Assembly (NCBI RefSeq): GCF_947496385.1
Contig: NZ_CANMCP010000001.1
Location: 719,416 to 783,415 of the forward strand
DNA length: 64,000 nucleotides
Source: an uncultured Croceicoccus sp.
Lineage (GTDB): Bacteria > Pseudomonadota > Alphaproteobacteria > Sphingomonadales > Sphingomonadaceae
Direction: 5' to 3'
The notes below the pieces were generated by a model. That model saw only the letters and a list, made by a program, of their open reading frames with translations, searched no databases and had not been told where the DNA came from. Positions 32,556-41,948 of this stretch are shown here, piece after piece (position 1 is the first letter of the stretch; each line of letters starts with the position of its first letter). The translations under genes and the position numbers were made by a program.

Positions 32556-33809
32556 ATGCCTCTCACGGAGATTCAGGCCCGAAATTCCAAGCCACGCGAG
32601 CGCGCCTACAAGATGGCCGACGGGGAGGGCTTGTTCCTGTTCGTACAGCCGAACGGGTCAAAGTTATGGCGGATGAAGTACCGCTTCGCGGGCAAGGAGA
32701 AGTTGCTCTCCTTCGGCGCTTACCCAGATCTCGGGATAGCTGCCGCGCGCGACAAGCGCACAGTCGCAAAGGCGTTGCTAGCCGAGGGCAAGGATCCAAT
32801 GAAATCCAAGGGAGAAGTGATCTCGCAGGAAGGAGCCACCTTCTTCGAGGTCGCAAAGCGCTGGCATGAAAATCGAAAGAGCGCGTTGAATGCCGCGCAT
32901 GCCGAACGCGTCTGGTCGCGCATGGAAAGGGACGTCTTTCCAGTCATCGGCGAGAAACTCGTGAATGAAATCACGGCACCCGACGTCCTGGCCATGATCC
33001 GCAAGATCGAAGCAAGAGGCGCGCTCGATATCAGCCGGCGTGCGAAACAAGGGGTGGGGCAAGTCTTCCAGTTCGCAATCGCGTGTGGTCTGGCCTCGAA
33101 CGATCCGACGACGCATTTGCGCGGGGCTCTAAAGCCGCGACCAAGAGTGAAGCATATGAGCCGGCTGCCGCTCAGCGAGTTGCCCGCATTCATCGAGAAG
33201 CTGCATGCCTATCAGGAAGAGGGCGAACGACGGGCCGCGATCACCCGTGACGCAGTTCTCTTTGCGCTCCTGACTTGGGTTCGAACCAAGGAACTGCGTT
33301 TCGCCGCCAAATCCGAGTTTGAAGACCTGGGCGGAAAATCACCTGTCTGGAGGATACCAGCCGAGCGAATGAAGATGGGACGAGAGCATTTGGTACCCCT
33401 CTCGCAGCAGGCAACGCACATCGCGAAATCCATGATAGCAGCAGCGCCTGGCGAGTTTCTCTTCCCGGGCAACGGCCCGAACAAGCCGCTTTCAGAGAAC
33501 ACAATGATCTACGCGCTCTATCGCCTCGGATACCACAGCCGCCAAACCGTACACGGCTTCAGGGGCTTGGCGAGCACCTGGGCCAATGAGCAGTTGGTCG
33601 AGTTCGGTAAGCCGCCCATGTGGATCAGGAAATACCATGAGGATTGGGTCGAACTACAGCTCGCGCATTCGGAGAAAAACGACGTGCGTGGAGCTTACAA
33701 TGCCGCTGAATACCTGGCTCCCCGGCGCCGGATGATGCAGGACTGGGCTGACTATCTGAGCGGCGGGAAGGTGATCGACATCAAGAAGGCAGGGAAGCGC
33801 GCAGCCTGA
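32556..33809 (+). CDS. int: Tyrosine recombinase/integrase, P4-like with DUF4102 N-terminus
   Basis: IQARNSKPRERAYKMADGEGLFLFVQPNGSKLWRMKYRFAGKEKLLSFG; catalytic blocks RTKELR, HGFRGLASTW, LAHSEKND..Y. Confidence 0.95.
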   Translation: MPLTEIQARNSKPRERAYKMADGEGLFLFVQPNGSKLWRMKYRFAGKEKLLSFGAYPDLGIAAARDKRTVAKALLAEGKDPMKSKGEVISQEGATFFEVAKRWHENRKSALNAAHAERVWSRMERDVFPVIGEKLVNEITAPDVLAMIRKIEARGALDISRRAKQGVGQVFQFAIACGLASNDPTTHLRGALKPRPRVKHMSRLPLSELPAFIEKLHAYQEEGERRAAITRDAVLFALLTWVRTKELRFAAKSEFEDLGGKSPVWRIPAERMKMGREHLVPLSQQATHIAKSMIAAAPGEFLFPGNGPNKPLSENTMIYALYRLGYHSRQTVHGFRGLASTWANEQLVEFGKPPMWIRKYHEDWVELQLAHSEKNDVRGAYNAAEYLAPRRRMMQDWADYLSGGKVIDIKKAGKRAA

Positions 33810-33824
33810 TAACTATGGCTTCGA

Positions 33825-34022
33825 TCAGACCGGTCCAATCCAGTCTGCGCGCAAACGATCTCGACCTGCGACAACGCCTTCGACAATCACTGCTAATCCG
33901 ACGAATTCGCATTCGGATTCGTCGCTCTCGATGATCCAGACGACTTCGTCTGTTGTGGTCAGGAACATTCCGCGTCTACCGCGGCTTAACATCCCCGACA
34001 CGCGTATTCGACCTGCACTCAC
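33825..34022 (-). CDS. Small DUF5818-like protein
   Basis: RVSGMLSRGRRGMFLTTTDEVVWIIE...VIVEGVVAGRDRLRADWIGP; resembles 56278..56586 product. Confidence 0.55.
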   Translation of the reverse strand: MSAGRIRVSGMLSRGRRGMFLTTTDEVVWIIESDESECEFVGLAVIVEGVVAGRDRLRADWIGPV

Positions 34023-34034
34023 AATGCCCCCCGC

Positions 34035-34694
34035 TCAAAAACGCCAATGGCGCAGCACTTCGCGCACATAGGCCGGCGTCTCGCCGTTGCGTGGAACACC
34101 GCCGGCGCGCTCGACGGCACCGGGACCTGCATTGTAGGCGGCGAGGGCCAGATGAACTACCCCGAACTTGTCGAGCATCTGACGCAAGTATCGGGCCGCA
34201 CCCAAGATGTTCGCCTTGGGATCGAAGCGATTTGAAACGCCAAGGTCCCGCGCTGTACCTGGCATCAATTGGCCCAGACCTGCGGCGCCAGCCTTGCTGA
34301 TCGCCAGAGGATTATATCGGGACTCCGTCCATACAAGCGCGTCGAGAAGGCCCCTTGGTAGCGAGTATTGAGCCTCAGCGGCGTAAACATGAGGAAGGTA
34401 GCTTGCCCGACGGAAGCCGGATGGCGCGCTGCCCTGGGGCTTTGGATATCGATAGGGCAGATAGGTTCGACCCGCATCGGTAGCCGGCGGCTCGGACGAG
34501 CCCTCTGGAGGCATTCTCCAAATGCCGTGTTCGACGAGACGAAAGCCATCGGTTCCTTCTGCAACGCGGAAGCCATCGGGCGTCAATTCCGAAGCAACGG
34601 TCACCTGAGGAGGCTCAATATCCTGCGCGTGAGCGGGGAGCGCGAGCCCAAATCCTGTCGTTGCCGCAGCAGCTACTGTCCATTTCAGTCTCAT
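34035..34694 (-). CDS. Lytic transglycosylase (SLT/VirB1-like)
   Basis: Signal peptide [53 protein letters not shown]; track ORF start extended to 34742. Confidence 0.9.
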   Translation of the reverse strand: MRLKWTVAAAATTGFGLALPAHAQDIEPPQVTVASELTPDGFRVAEGTDGFRLVEHGIWRMPPEGSSEPPATDAGRTYLPYRYPKPQGSAPSGFRRASYLPHVYAAEAQYSLPRGLLDALVWTESRYNPLAISKAGAAGLGQLMPGTARDLGVSNRFDPKANILGAARYLRQMLDKFGVVHLALAAYNAGPGAVERAGGVPRNGETPAYVREVLRHWRF

Positions 34695-34725
34695 TCCCGA
34701 ATCCTTTGATGGCCGAATCGGGAAA

Positions 34726-34740
34726 GAACATATATAGAAC
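34726..34740. promoter_or_regulatory. GTTC-N7-GTTC box, copy 1
   Basis: GAACATATATAGAAC between divergent lytic transglycosylase and primase genes. Confidence 0.6.
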
Positions 34741-34755
34741 ATATGATGTAGGAAA

Positions 34756-35730
34756 ATGAAACGTCAGCGACGCAGAGCGGAGGCTGCGCGGGTGGAGGCA
34801 CGTTACGATGGAAATGCCCCCATGCACCAACACCGATCATCCCAATCCCAAGGCTTGCAACTGGAAAACCGCGCACGCAAGATAGTCGAGCAGCTGGGCG
34901 GTATCTGGTCGCGTTCGCGCGGGATGTGCTGCTGCCCGGCCCACGACGACCGCACTCCTTCGTTAAGCATCACGCTCGGAAGGCGCGCAATCCTTGTTCA
35001 TTGCTTTGCCGGCTGCACGAACGAGGCGGTGATAGAAGGCATGGCCGGGTTCGGAATACGAATTGCGGACCCGTTCGATGGCACGAGTGGTCCGATCGTG
35101 GCCGAACCGCGCGAGGAAGTCGCCAATCGCAATGCGCTGAGGCTCTGGCGTGAGGCGTCGATCATCGCTGGCAGCCCCGCCGAGAAGTACCTCGCGTCCA
35201 GAGGCATCACGATTGCTTCGCCGGAGCTGCGTTTCCACCGGCGTATGCCGCTGGGGCCAAAGGGTGCTGTCCGGTTTCTACCCGCGATGGTGGCGGCCGT
35301 GCGCAATGATGCCGGAATTCTGGCGCTGCACCGCTCCTTCCTTGACCTCGACAAAACCAGCATGGCTTCTTTCGATCAGCCTAGGCGTGCGTTAGGCAGC
35401 CCCGGTTCTGGGGCGGTGCGTTTCGCGTACCCGACTGGGGGACGCCTTGGCCTCGCAGAAGGAAACGAAACGGCCCTCTCCGCGATGCAATTGTTCAATG
35501 TTCCCTGCTGGGCGACGCTGGGAAACGAACGCTTCGGCCTGGCCACCATCCCTCAATCGGTGCGGCAGCTGTATCTCTTTGTCGACAATGATGCGGGCGG
35601 GCACCTTGCTGAGGAGCGCGCGCGCAAGGCTTACGCTTGCGAAGGGCGGCTGATTGTCACCAGGCGCCCGGAGCTAACCGGCGACGACTGGAATGATGTG
35701 CTCATGCGCTCAGTACGAGCTGCGGTCTGA
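34756..35730 (+). CDS. Toprim-domain primase/helicase-like replication protein
   Basis: N-terminal zinc-finger-like [15 protein letters not shown] and C-terminal Toprim [11 protein letters not shown]; start could be 34822. Confidence 0.82.
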   Translation: MKRQRRRAEAARVEARYDGNAPMHQHRSSQSQGLQLENRARKIVEQLGGIWSRSRGMCCCPAHDDRTPSLSITLGRRAILVHCFAGCTNEAVIEGMAGFGIRIADPFDGTSGPIVAEPREEVANRNALRLWREASIIAGSPAEKYLASRGITIASPELRFHRRMPLGPKGAVRFLPAMVAAVRNDAGILALHRSFLDLDKTSMASFDQPRRALGSPGSGAVRFAYPTGGRLGLAEGNETALSAMQLFNVPCWATLGNERFGLATIPQSVRQLYLFVDNDAGGHLAEERARKAYACEGRLIVTRRPELTGDDWNDVLMRSVRAAV

Positions 35731-35833
35731 ATGCCGGTGAGAGGAAAGCGGGCTTGGGGCCTTGTGAGGCCCCCGGGCGGATCCATCTGAACGGACACCC
35801 GGACAAACCCAGGGCCTCTTCAGGAGGTCTCTC

Positions 35834-38800
35834 ATGTCACACGCAAATACCGCTTTCGCATTCTCCGATCCCGCCGAGCCGCAAGTGTTGGCAGCGGCGA
35901 GGGCGCTGGCCGCGCGGCTAGGTTCAGATGAAGCAATCGCACGGCACACTGTGAATGCAACAATGGCCGATCATTTCGGCGGTAGCGACGCCGAAGGACG
36001 CTGGTCCGTACGCGATGCCCATGCTGCACTTGAATTGGCGCAGGTGCTGTTCCTGGCGCAGGCAACTGAATTCTCTCTCGCGATGCCATCCAGCGCTGCC
36101 GATGAGGCTTTCACGCGCCTTGAAGGTCTGGTCCCGACCCAGTCCAACCGGAGCGATGAGCAGATCGAGTGGCAACAATTCGCAACGCCGCCCCGTCTGG
36201 CCTGGATGGCTGCAAAGGCTTGCGCGATTTCTGCCGTTGAACTGGTTCTCGAACCGTCGGCCGGGACCGGGATCCTAGGCGTATGGGCAGCAAAGGCAGC
36301 TGCGCGTCTCGCTCTCAACGAGATATCACCGCTGCGCCGCGAATGCCTGGGCACCGTGTTTCCGGAGGCGACAGTCACGGGATTTGACGGGGAACTGATC
36401 GACGAACTTCTCACGCCCGACGTGGGTCCGAGCGTGGTGCTGATGAACCCGCCCTATTCACATGGTATTGAGAGGGGCCACGATAGCCGCACTGGCGACA
36501 GGCACTTGCGCTCTGCCTTGAAGCGCCTTCTGCCCGGTGGCCGCCTGGTCGCAGTGATGCCCGATTGGTTCGAGCTTCCGAAGTTCCTTGCCGGGATCGC
36601 CGGCCCCGTCTCGTTGCGCCTCAACGCGACGATCGAGCGCGGTTTCGTCAAGCAGGGCACCTCAATCTCAACCCGGCTCCTGGTTCTCGACAAGGCTGAG
36701 GATGGTACCAGCCCGATCATCGCCCAGCCGACAAACTTTGCCGAGCTTCATTTGCTGATCGATATGCTGCCTGGCCGGGTAAGCCTGCCCGCCGAACCCA
36801 GCATCGGCACCAAGCCAGCATTGCCGCTTCGACTGGTGGCGAACAGGACGAAACCGGTTCCACTTAGGGGCCATCCAGCAGTTGCGGCGCCGTCGATCCT
36901 GCCGCTCGAATTTACTCCGCTCGAAGCACCTGCGCCGATCGAAAGCCAGGTTGGGCATTATTTGCCCTACCGGCCGAGCCGGATCTCGATTGCAGATGCT
37001 GTCCCGCATCCAACCCCGCTGGTCGAGTCCGTTGCGATGGGTTCGATAACCGCACCCGTGCCCGAAGTAGTGCCTCAGCTTCCGTCGAGCCTCATTGCTG
37101 GAGGCGCCTTATCCGCTGCGCAGGCCGAGACCCTGATCTATGCTGCAAGCGCGCATGCCCGCGACCTGCCGGGACGGTTCGAGCCCGACGACAAAGGCTG
37201 CGCCTTGAAGGCGAGCGCCGAGGGGCACGCCTACCGCATGGGCTACTTTCTTGGTGACGGGACTGGTGCAGGGAAGGGACGGCAGGTCGCTTCCGTCATC
37301 CTCGACCGGTGGGTGAGGGGTGAACGGCGCCACATCTGGATTTCCAAGAACGAAGCTTTGCTCGAAGATGCCCGCCGCGATTGGAATGCGCTCGGCGGTC
37401 TTCCCATCGACGTCCAGCCCCTTCGCCAATGGAAGCTCGGTGTCCCGATCGGGATGCGCGAAGGCATACTCTTCGTCACTTACCCGACGCTGCGTTCGGG
37501 CCGAAGCGACGCCACCCGGCTCGAGCAAATTCTCGAATGGGCAGGGGAGGACTTCGACGGGCTCATCGTCTTTGACGAAGCCCATGCGATGGCCAACGCA
37601 GCTGGCGGGGAGGGCTCACGTGGTAAGGTCAAAGGATCAGAGCAGGGCATTGCCGGTGTTCGCATCCAGAACCTGCTGCCGCGCGCCCGCGTGCTCTACG
37701 CTTCGGCGACCGGGGCATCCGACGTCAATAATCTCGCCTATGCCACCCGTTTGGGCCTGTGGGGTCCCGAGACAGCTTTTGCCAATCGCGAAGCCTTCGT
37801 CGCAGACATCCGCGATGGCGGTATCGCGGCCATGGAACTGGTCGCGCGCGATCTGAAATCACTGGGGCTGTATGCGGCGAGGGCACTTTCATTTGCTGGG
37901 GTTGAGTACGAGATTCTCGAACATTACCTGAACCCCGACCAGGTAGCGGTTTATGACGCCTATGCAGACGCCTGGGCAATCATTCATGCCAATTTGCGCG
38001 AGGCACTCGAGGCAACTCGGATCGTCGACACTGACAGCGGCGATACCCTGAATTCAGGTGCCAAATCGGCGGCGCTCTCGGTGTTTGAAGGCACCGAGCA
38101 GCGCTTCTTCGCGCAGCTACTTCTATCGATGAAGCTGCCGAGCCTGCTGCCTGCGATTGATACGGCACTTGCCGACGGCAACGCTGTTGTAGTGCAACTC
38201 GTCTCGACCGCCGAAGCCATGCTCAACCGCCGCCTCGCTGATCTCTCCGATGCGGAACGTGAAGCACTCGAAATCGATCTCTCCCCCCGCGAATACGTCG
38301 TCGATTACCTCACCAAAAGCTTTCCGGTGCGGTTGATGTCCGTTTTTACGGACGAGAACGGCAATGCTCGGTCCGAACCGATGAGCGATGAGAAAGGTGC
38401 TCCAGTTCTCTGTCGTTCGGCGCTTGCCGCGCGCGATCGCATGATCGAGCAACTCTGTGCCTTGCCGCCGATCGCGACGGCGCTCGATGCAATCATCGAA
38501 CGGTTCGGTGTCGATCAGGTCGCCGAAGTCACCGGCCGTACCCGCCGCCTGATCGTCGGACGCGATGGACGCCAGGTGCTCCAGTCGCGCTCTCCGCGCG
38601 CCAATGTCGCCGAGACGCGAGATTTTATGGACGGGACCAAACGAATCCTGGTTTTCTCCGATGCCGGTGGCACCGGCCGCAGTTATCATGCCGACCTCGC
38701 GGCAAAGAACCAGATGCGCCGGGTCCACTTCCTGCTTGAGCCGGGCTGGCGGGCCGATGCCGCAATTCAAGGGCTTGGCCGTACCAACCGCACCAATCAG

Positions 38801-40066
38801 GCGTCGGCCCCTCTGTTCCGCCCCGTGACCACCGATGTGCGTGGCGAACGTCGGTTTATATCGACCATTGCACGTCGGCTCGATAGCCTCGGGGCACTGA
38901 CCCGCGGGCAACGTCAGACGGGTGGGCAGAACCTCTTCGATCCTGCCGACAATCTCGAGAGCACATGCGCCAAGGAGGCGCTTCACCGCTGGTTCGGCCT
39001 GTTGTTCGAAGGCAAGCTGGAAGCCGTTACGCTTTCTCGGTTTGAGGAATTGAGCGGGCTCAGGGTCGAAGGAGCCGACGGCGGGATGATCGATGACCTG
39101 CCAACAATCCAGCGCTGGCTCAATCGCATCCTCGCGTTGCCGATTGTTTTGCAAAACGGCATATTTGACGAGTTTCTCGGCCTCGTCGAAGCGCGGATCG
39201 ATGCCGCACGCCAGGCGGGCACGCTCGACATTGGGGTTGAGACCATTGCGGTCGAGCATTTCGAGGTGCTGACCGATACGCTTCTGCGCACCGATGCGCT
39301 GTCGGGTGCGACTACGCATCTCCTGGAACTCGAGATTGCCCGCGCGCTCAAGCCTTTGCGTCTCGAACGGCTCGAGGAGCTCTACGGCTTTTCAGGTTCG
39401 CGTCAGCAACTTCTGCGTAATGCGCGCTCAGGCCGGATCGGGCTGCTTGTCCCGGCGCGTAGTCTGCTCACCGACGAAGGTATGCGTGTGGCCCGCTTCG
39501 AGCTAGTTCGTCCCTTAAAGCACGGACACATTACTGCCGATCAACTCGCGGAGAGCAGCTGGGAAACGGTGGATGCAACCGAATTTCGCCGCCTGTGGCA
39601 GGTGGAGGTCGATGACGCCGCATCAAATCACAAGCGCGAGCGACTGCATCTTGCAACGGGCCTGCTGCTTCCGGTGTGGGACAAACTCCCTTCCGACTAT
39701 GTTCGGGTCAGCCGGATTTCGGCGCGAGACGGACGCTCGCTGTTAGGCCGGGAGGTTCCGCTCCATTGCGTGCCCGAACTATGCCAGGCGCTTGGACTTG
39801 AAGACGAACATGCCTTCTCGGCAGAGCAAATCGTCGATGCGGTGCTCGGGACCGGGCGGCCGATGCAAATCAAAAGCCGCGAAGCGCTTACGCTCAAGCG
39901 CAGCCTCGTCAATGGCGCGCAGCGGCTCGAACTGGCTGGTTGGTCGGCGTCGCGCCTCGACTGGTACAAGGCACATGGGTGCTTCACCGAGATCATACGC
40001 TATCAGACGCGACTTTTCGTCCCGACGACGAACGCGGTGGCGGTCTTGGCGGGACTTGTCGGATGA
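35834..40066 (+). CDS. Polyvalent protein: adenine-specific methyltransferase fused to strawberry-notch-like helicase
   Basis: 1410 aa; methylase motif NPPYSHG; Walker A GDGTGAGKGRQVAS; DEAH box IVFDEAHAMAN; SNO C-terminal blocks. Confidence 0.85.
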   Translation: MSHANTAFAFSDPAEPQVLAAARALAARLGSDEAIARHTVNATMADHFGGSDAEGRWSVRDAHAALELAQVLFLAQATEFSLAMPSSAADEAFTRLEGLVPTQSNRSDEQIEWQQFATPPRLAWMAAKACAISAVELVLEPSAGTGILGVWAAKAAARLALNEISPLRRECLGTVFPEATVTGFDGELIDELLTPDVGPSVVLMNPPYSHGIERGHDSRTGDRHLRSALKRLLPGGRLVAVMPDWFELPKFLAGIAGPVSLRLNATIERGFVKQGTSISTRLLVLDKAEDGTSPIIAQPTNFAELHLLIDMLPGRVSLPAEPSIGTKPALPLRLVANRTKPVPLRGHPAVAAPSILPLEFTPLEAPAPIESQVGHYLPYRPSRISIADAVPHPTPLVESVAMGSITAPVPEVVPQLPSSLIAGGALSAAQAETLIYAASAHARDLPGRFEPDDKGCALKASAEGHAYRMGYFLGDGTGAGKGRQVASVILDRWVRGERRHIWISKNEALLEDARRDWNALGGLPIDVQPLRQWKLGVPIGMREGILFVTYPTLRSGRSDATRLEQILEWAGEDFDGLIVFDEAHAMANAAGGEGSRGKVKGSEQGIAGVRIQNLLPRARVLYASATGASDVNNLAYATRLGLWGPETAFANREAFVADIRDGGIAAMELVARDLKSLGLYAARALSFAGVEYEILEHYLNPDQVAVYDAYADAWAIIHANLREALEATRIVDTDSGDTLNSGAKSAALSVFEGTEQRFFAQLLLSMKLPSLLPAIDTALADGNAVVVQLVSTAEAMLNRRLADLSDAEREALEIDLSPREYVVDYLTKSFPVRLMSVFTDENGNARSEPMSDEKGAPVLCRSALAARDRMIEQLCALPPIATALDAIIERFGVDQVAEVTGRTRRLIVGRDGRQVLQSRSPRANVAETRDFMDGTKRILVFSDAGGTGRSYHADLAAKNQMRRVHFLLEPGWRADAAIQGLGRTNRTNQASAPLFRPVTTDVRGERRFISTIARRLDSLGALTRGQRQTGGQNLFDPADNLESTCAKEALHRWFGLLFEGKLEAVTLSRFEELSGLRVEGADGGMIDDLPTIQRWLNRILALPIVLQNGIFDEFLGLVEARIDAARQAGTLDIGVETIAVEHFEVLTDTLLRTDALSGATTHLLELEIARALKPLRLERLEELYGFSGSRQQLLRNARSGRIGLLVPARSLLTDEGMRVARFELVRPLKHGHITADQLAESSWETVDATEFRRLWQVEVDDAASNHKRERLHLATGLLLPVWDKLPSDYVRVSRISARDGRSLLGREVPLHCVPELCQALGLEDEHAFSAEQIVDAVLGTGRPMQIKSREALTLKRSLVNGAQRLELAGWSASRLDWYKAHGCFTEIIRYQTRLFVPTTNAVAVLAGLVG

Positions 40067-40078
40067 GGCCTCCTATAT

Positions 40079-40090
40079 TGCCAATTGGCA
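40079..40090. promoter_or_regulatory. Perfect palindrome TGCCAATTGGCA, probable toxin-antitoxin operator
   Basis: 12-bp palindrome just upstream of the antitoxin start. Confidence 0.5.
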
Positions 40091-40126
40091 TCCAAAGTGA
40101 TATATGATGCCATATGGAGAATGCTC

Positions 40127-40540
40127 ATGTTGGCACTGCAACCCGTTGATACCGTCCCCCACGCCTTCCGACCCGATCCTATAACTCAGGAGGAAGCATC
40201 GGCGATGTTCCGCGCCGTGCTGAACCTGTTCGGCAAATGGGAACTCACAGACGAGCAGGCAGCGACTCTGCTCGACATGCCGGTTCGGTCCTACCGGCGG
40301 TGGAAGGCTGAGGGTGCGGGCCGTGTCTCGCGCGATGGTGCGGCGCGGCTCTCCAACCTGATGGGTATCCACAAGGCGCTGAGGATCATCTTTTCCGAAG
40401 CCCAACGTGGCTACGCCTGGATCAAGGCAGGTAACGCTGCCTTTGCCGGAGTGAGTGCGCTCGACGTCATGCTTGGCGGCGAGCTGACTGATATCATGCG
40501 GGTGCGTCGCTATCTTGATGCCGAACGTGGTGCCTGGTGA
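40127..40540 (+). CDS. Xre/MbcA/ParS-type antitoxin
   Basis: WELTDEQAATLLDMPVRSYRRWKAEG; C-terminal toxin-binding domain; overlaps RES toxin. Confidence 0.88.
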   Translation: MLALQPVDTVPHAFRPDPITQEEASAMFRAVLNLFGKWELTDEQAATLLDMPVRSYRRWKAEGAGRVSRDGAARLSNLMGIHKALRIIFSEAQRGYAWIKAGNAAFAGVSALDVMLGGELTDIMRVRRYLDAERGAW

Positions 40541-41256
40541 TTGATCCCAAGGCGATTCCGGTTGCCCAGGTCGAGTGGAAAGGTGCTGTACGGATTATCC
40601 GCAGTGCCTTTCCACCGATTGACCTGTTCGAAGACATCGCAGACCCTGCAGATTGGCCGCTGCTGATCTCCGCCGAGCAAAAAACCAATCCTCGCATTAT
40701 GGCGACGATCGGCAATCTCGATCTGGTACCTGCTGACCGCCGGGTAGGGGGCAACGGCGCATCCTATCTGATGGCCCCGTTCACGCATGTCAGCACGGAC
40801 CGACCAAGTCGCTTCACCGATGGGACCTACGGCGTCCTATACGCGGGGGATGCATTCGAAACTGCGCTATTCGAGACAATCCATCATCATGCCCGCTTCA
40901 TGGCTCAAACCGTAGAAGCGCCAGGCTGGACCTCACAGTTCCGTGAGATCATCCTTTCGGTAAGCGCCGATCTTCACGATCTCAGGAGCCTTGCCGCAGG
41001 CAATCCCGCGCTTGATCCCGACAACCATGCTGCATCGCAAGCCCTCGCTGTTGAGCTCAAAGGGGGCGGGGCCGAAGGTGTTGTCTATCCGAGCATCCGG
41101 CATCCGGGTGGTGAATGTGTCGGCTTGTTCTACCCGGATTGTGCATCCGACCCCACTCAGGGACGTCACCTCGACTATCACTGGGACGGAATGGGTGTCG
41201 ATCTGGTTCGAGACGCTGGTACAGGGGCGGTGTTTCGGGTGGTGGGTTCTGCTTGA
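40537..41256 (+). CDS. RES-domain toxin
   Basis: GTG start overlapping antitoxin stop (GTGA); RFTDGTYGVLYAGDAFETALFET. Confidence 0.88.
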   Translation: MIDPKAIPVAQVEWKGAVRIIRSAFPPIDLFEDIADPADWPLLISAEQKTNPRIMATIGNLDLVPADRRVGGNGASYLMAPFTHVSTDRPSRFTDGTYGVLYAGDAFETALFETIHHHARFMAQTVEAPGWTSQFREIILSVSADLHDLRSLAAGNPALDPDNHAASQALAVELKGGGAEGVVYPSIRHPGGECVGLFYPDCASDPTQGRHLDYHWDGMGVDLVRDAGTGAVFRVVGSA

Positions 41257-41295
41257 GCGAACGATCCACGGGAAGCAGGCCAAAAGGCAATCCAG

Positions 41296-41820
41296 CTATG
41301 AAACGACATCCGCCCAACTTAATTTCAACGAATTGCCCTTCACCTTAGGCAGGGCTTTGCGGTCGATCAGCTTGCCCTGCACCTCAAAGTCAGAATCAAT
41401 CTTCACGATCAAGACCTTGCTAAAGTTGCGCTTGAGATTGAGCGCAATTGTGTCGTTGCTCTTGAAAGGCGTAATCGTCTTCACTTCAACGAAATGATTG
41501 CCAATTTTGCCGTCCGACCCTTGTGCGTAATTCCGGTGCAGTTTGAGCCCGTGAGTGATGGCCCCATAGAGTTCACCGAGATCGCCATACACCTGAAGGT
41601 GGCTGCCCGTGAGCTCGTAATAGTTCTGCGCAACAGCGAGCAAGTCTTGAAATATCGGAACCAGATCGACGTCGAGGTTCGGGAACCGGGCTTCGAACTC
41701 CAAACGCGCCAGATGTGTGTTGATCTCAGTCCAGGTAATCCATTCACCATCGTCGTAAATGGCGTTGTCTTCGTTCCACATGTCTGTTGGGCCGTGCATC
41801 ATATTGGCGTGACATGCCAT
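41296..41820 (-). CDS. Hypothetical protein with PD-(D/E)XK-like motif
   Basis: 174 aa; GSDGKIGNHFVEVKTITPF. Confidence 0.6.
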   Translation of the reverse strand: MACHANMMHGPTDMWNEDNAIYDDGEWITWTEINTHLARLEFEARFPNLDVDLVPIFQDLLAVAQNYYELTGSHLQVYGDLGELYGAITHGLKLHRNYAQGSDGKIGNHFVEVKTITPFKSNDTIALNLKRNFSKVLIVKIDSDFEVQGKLIDRKALPKVKGNSLKLSWADVVS

Positions 41821-41948
41821 CTTACCAGTAAATGACTGGTTTCCCTATCAACGACTGCGCCCATAGAAGAGGAAAGGAAGCTTGCTTCTGACTGAGCCGA
41901 AGGAGCCTCGATGGTCGATGCTTGAGCTCGCAATCAGGAGTAAGTCCC

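Noticed and set aside
38123-39319. 398-aa minus-strand ORF
   Set aside because: Antisense to the strawberry-notch fusion gene; no recognisable domain
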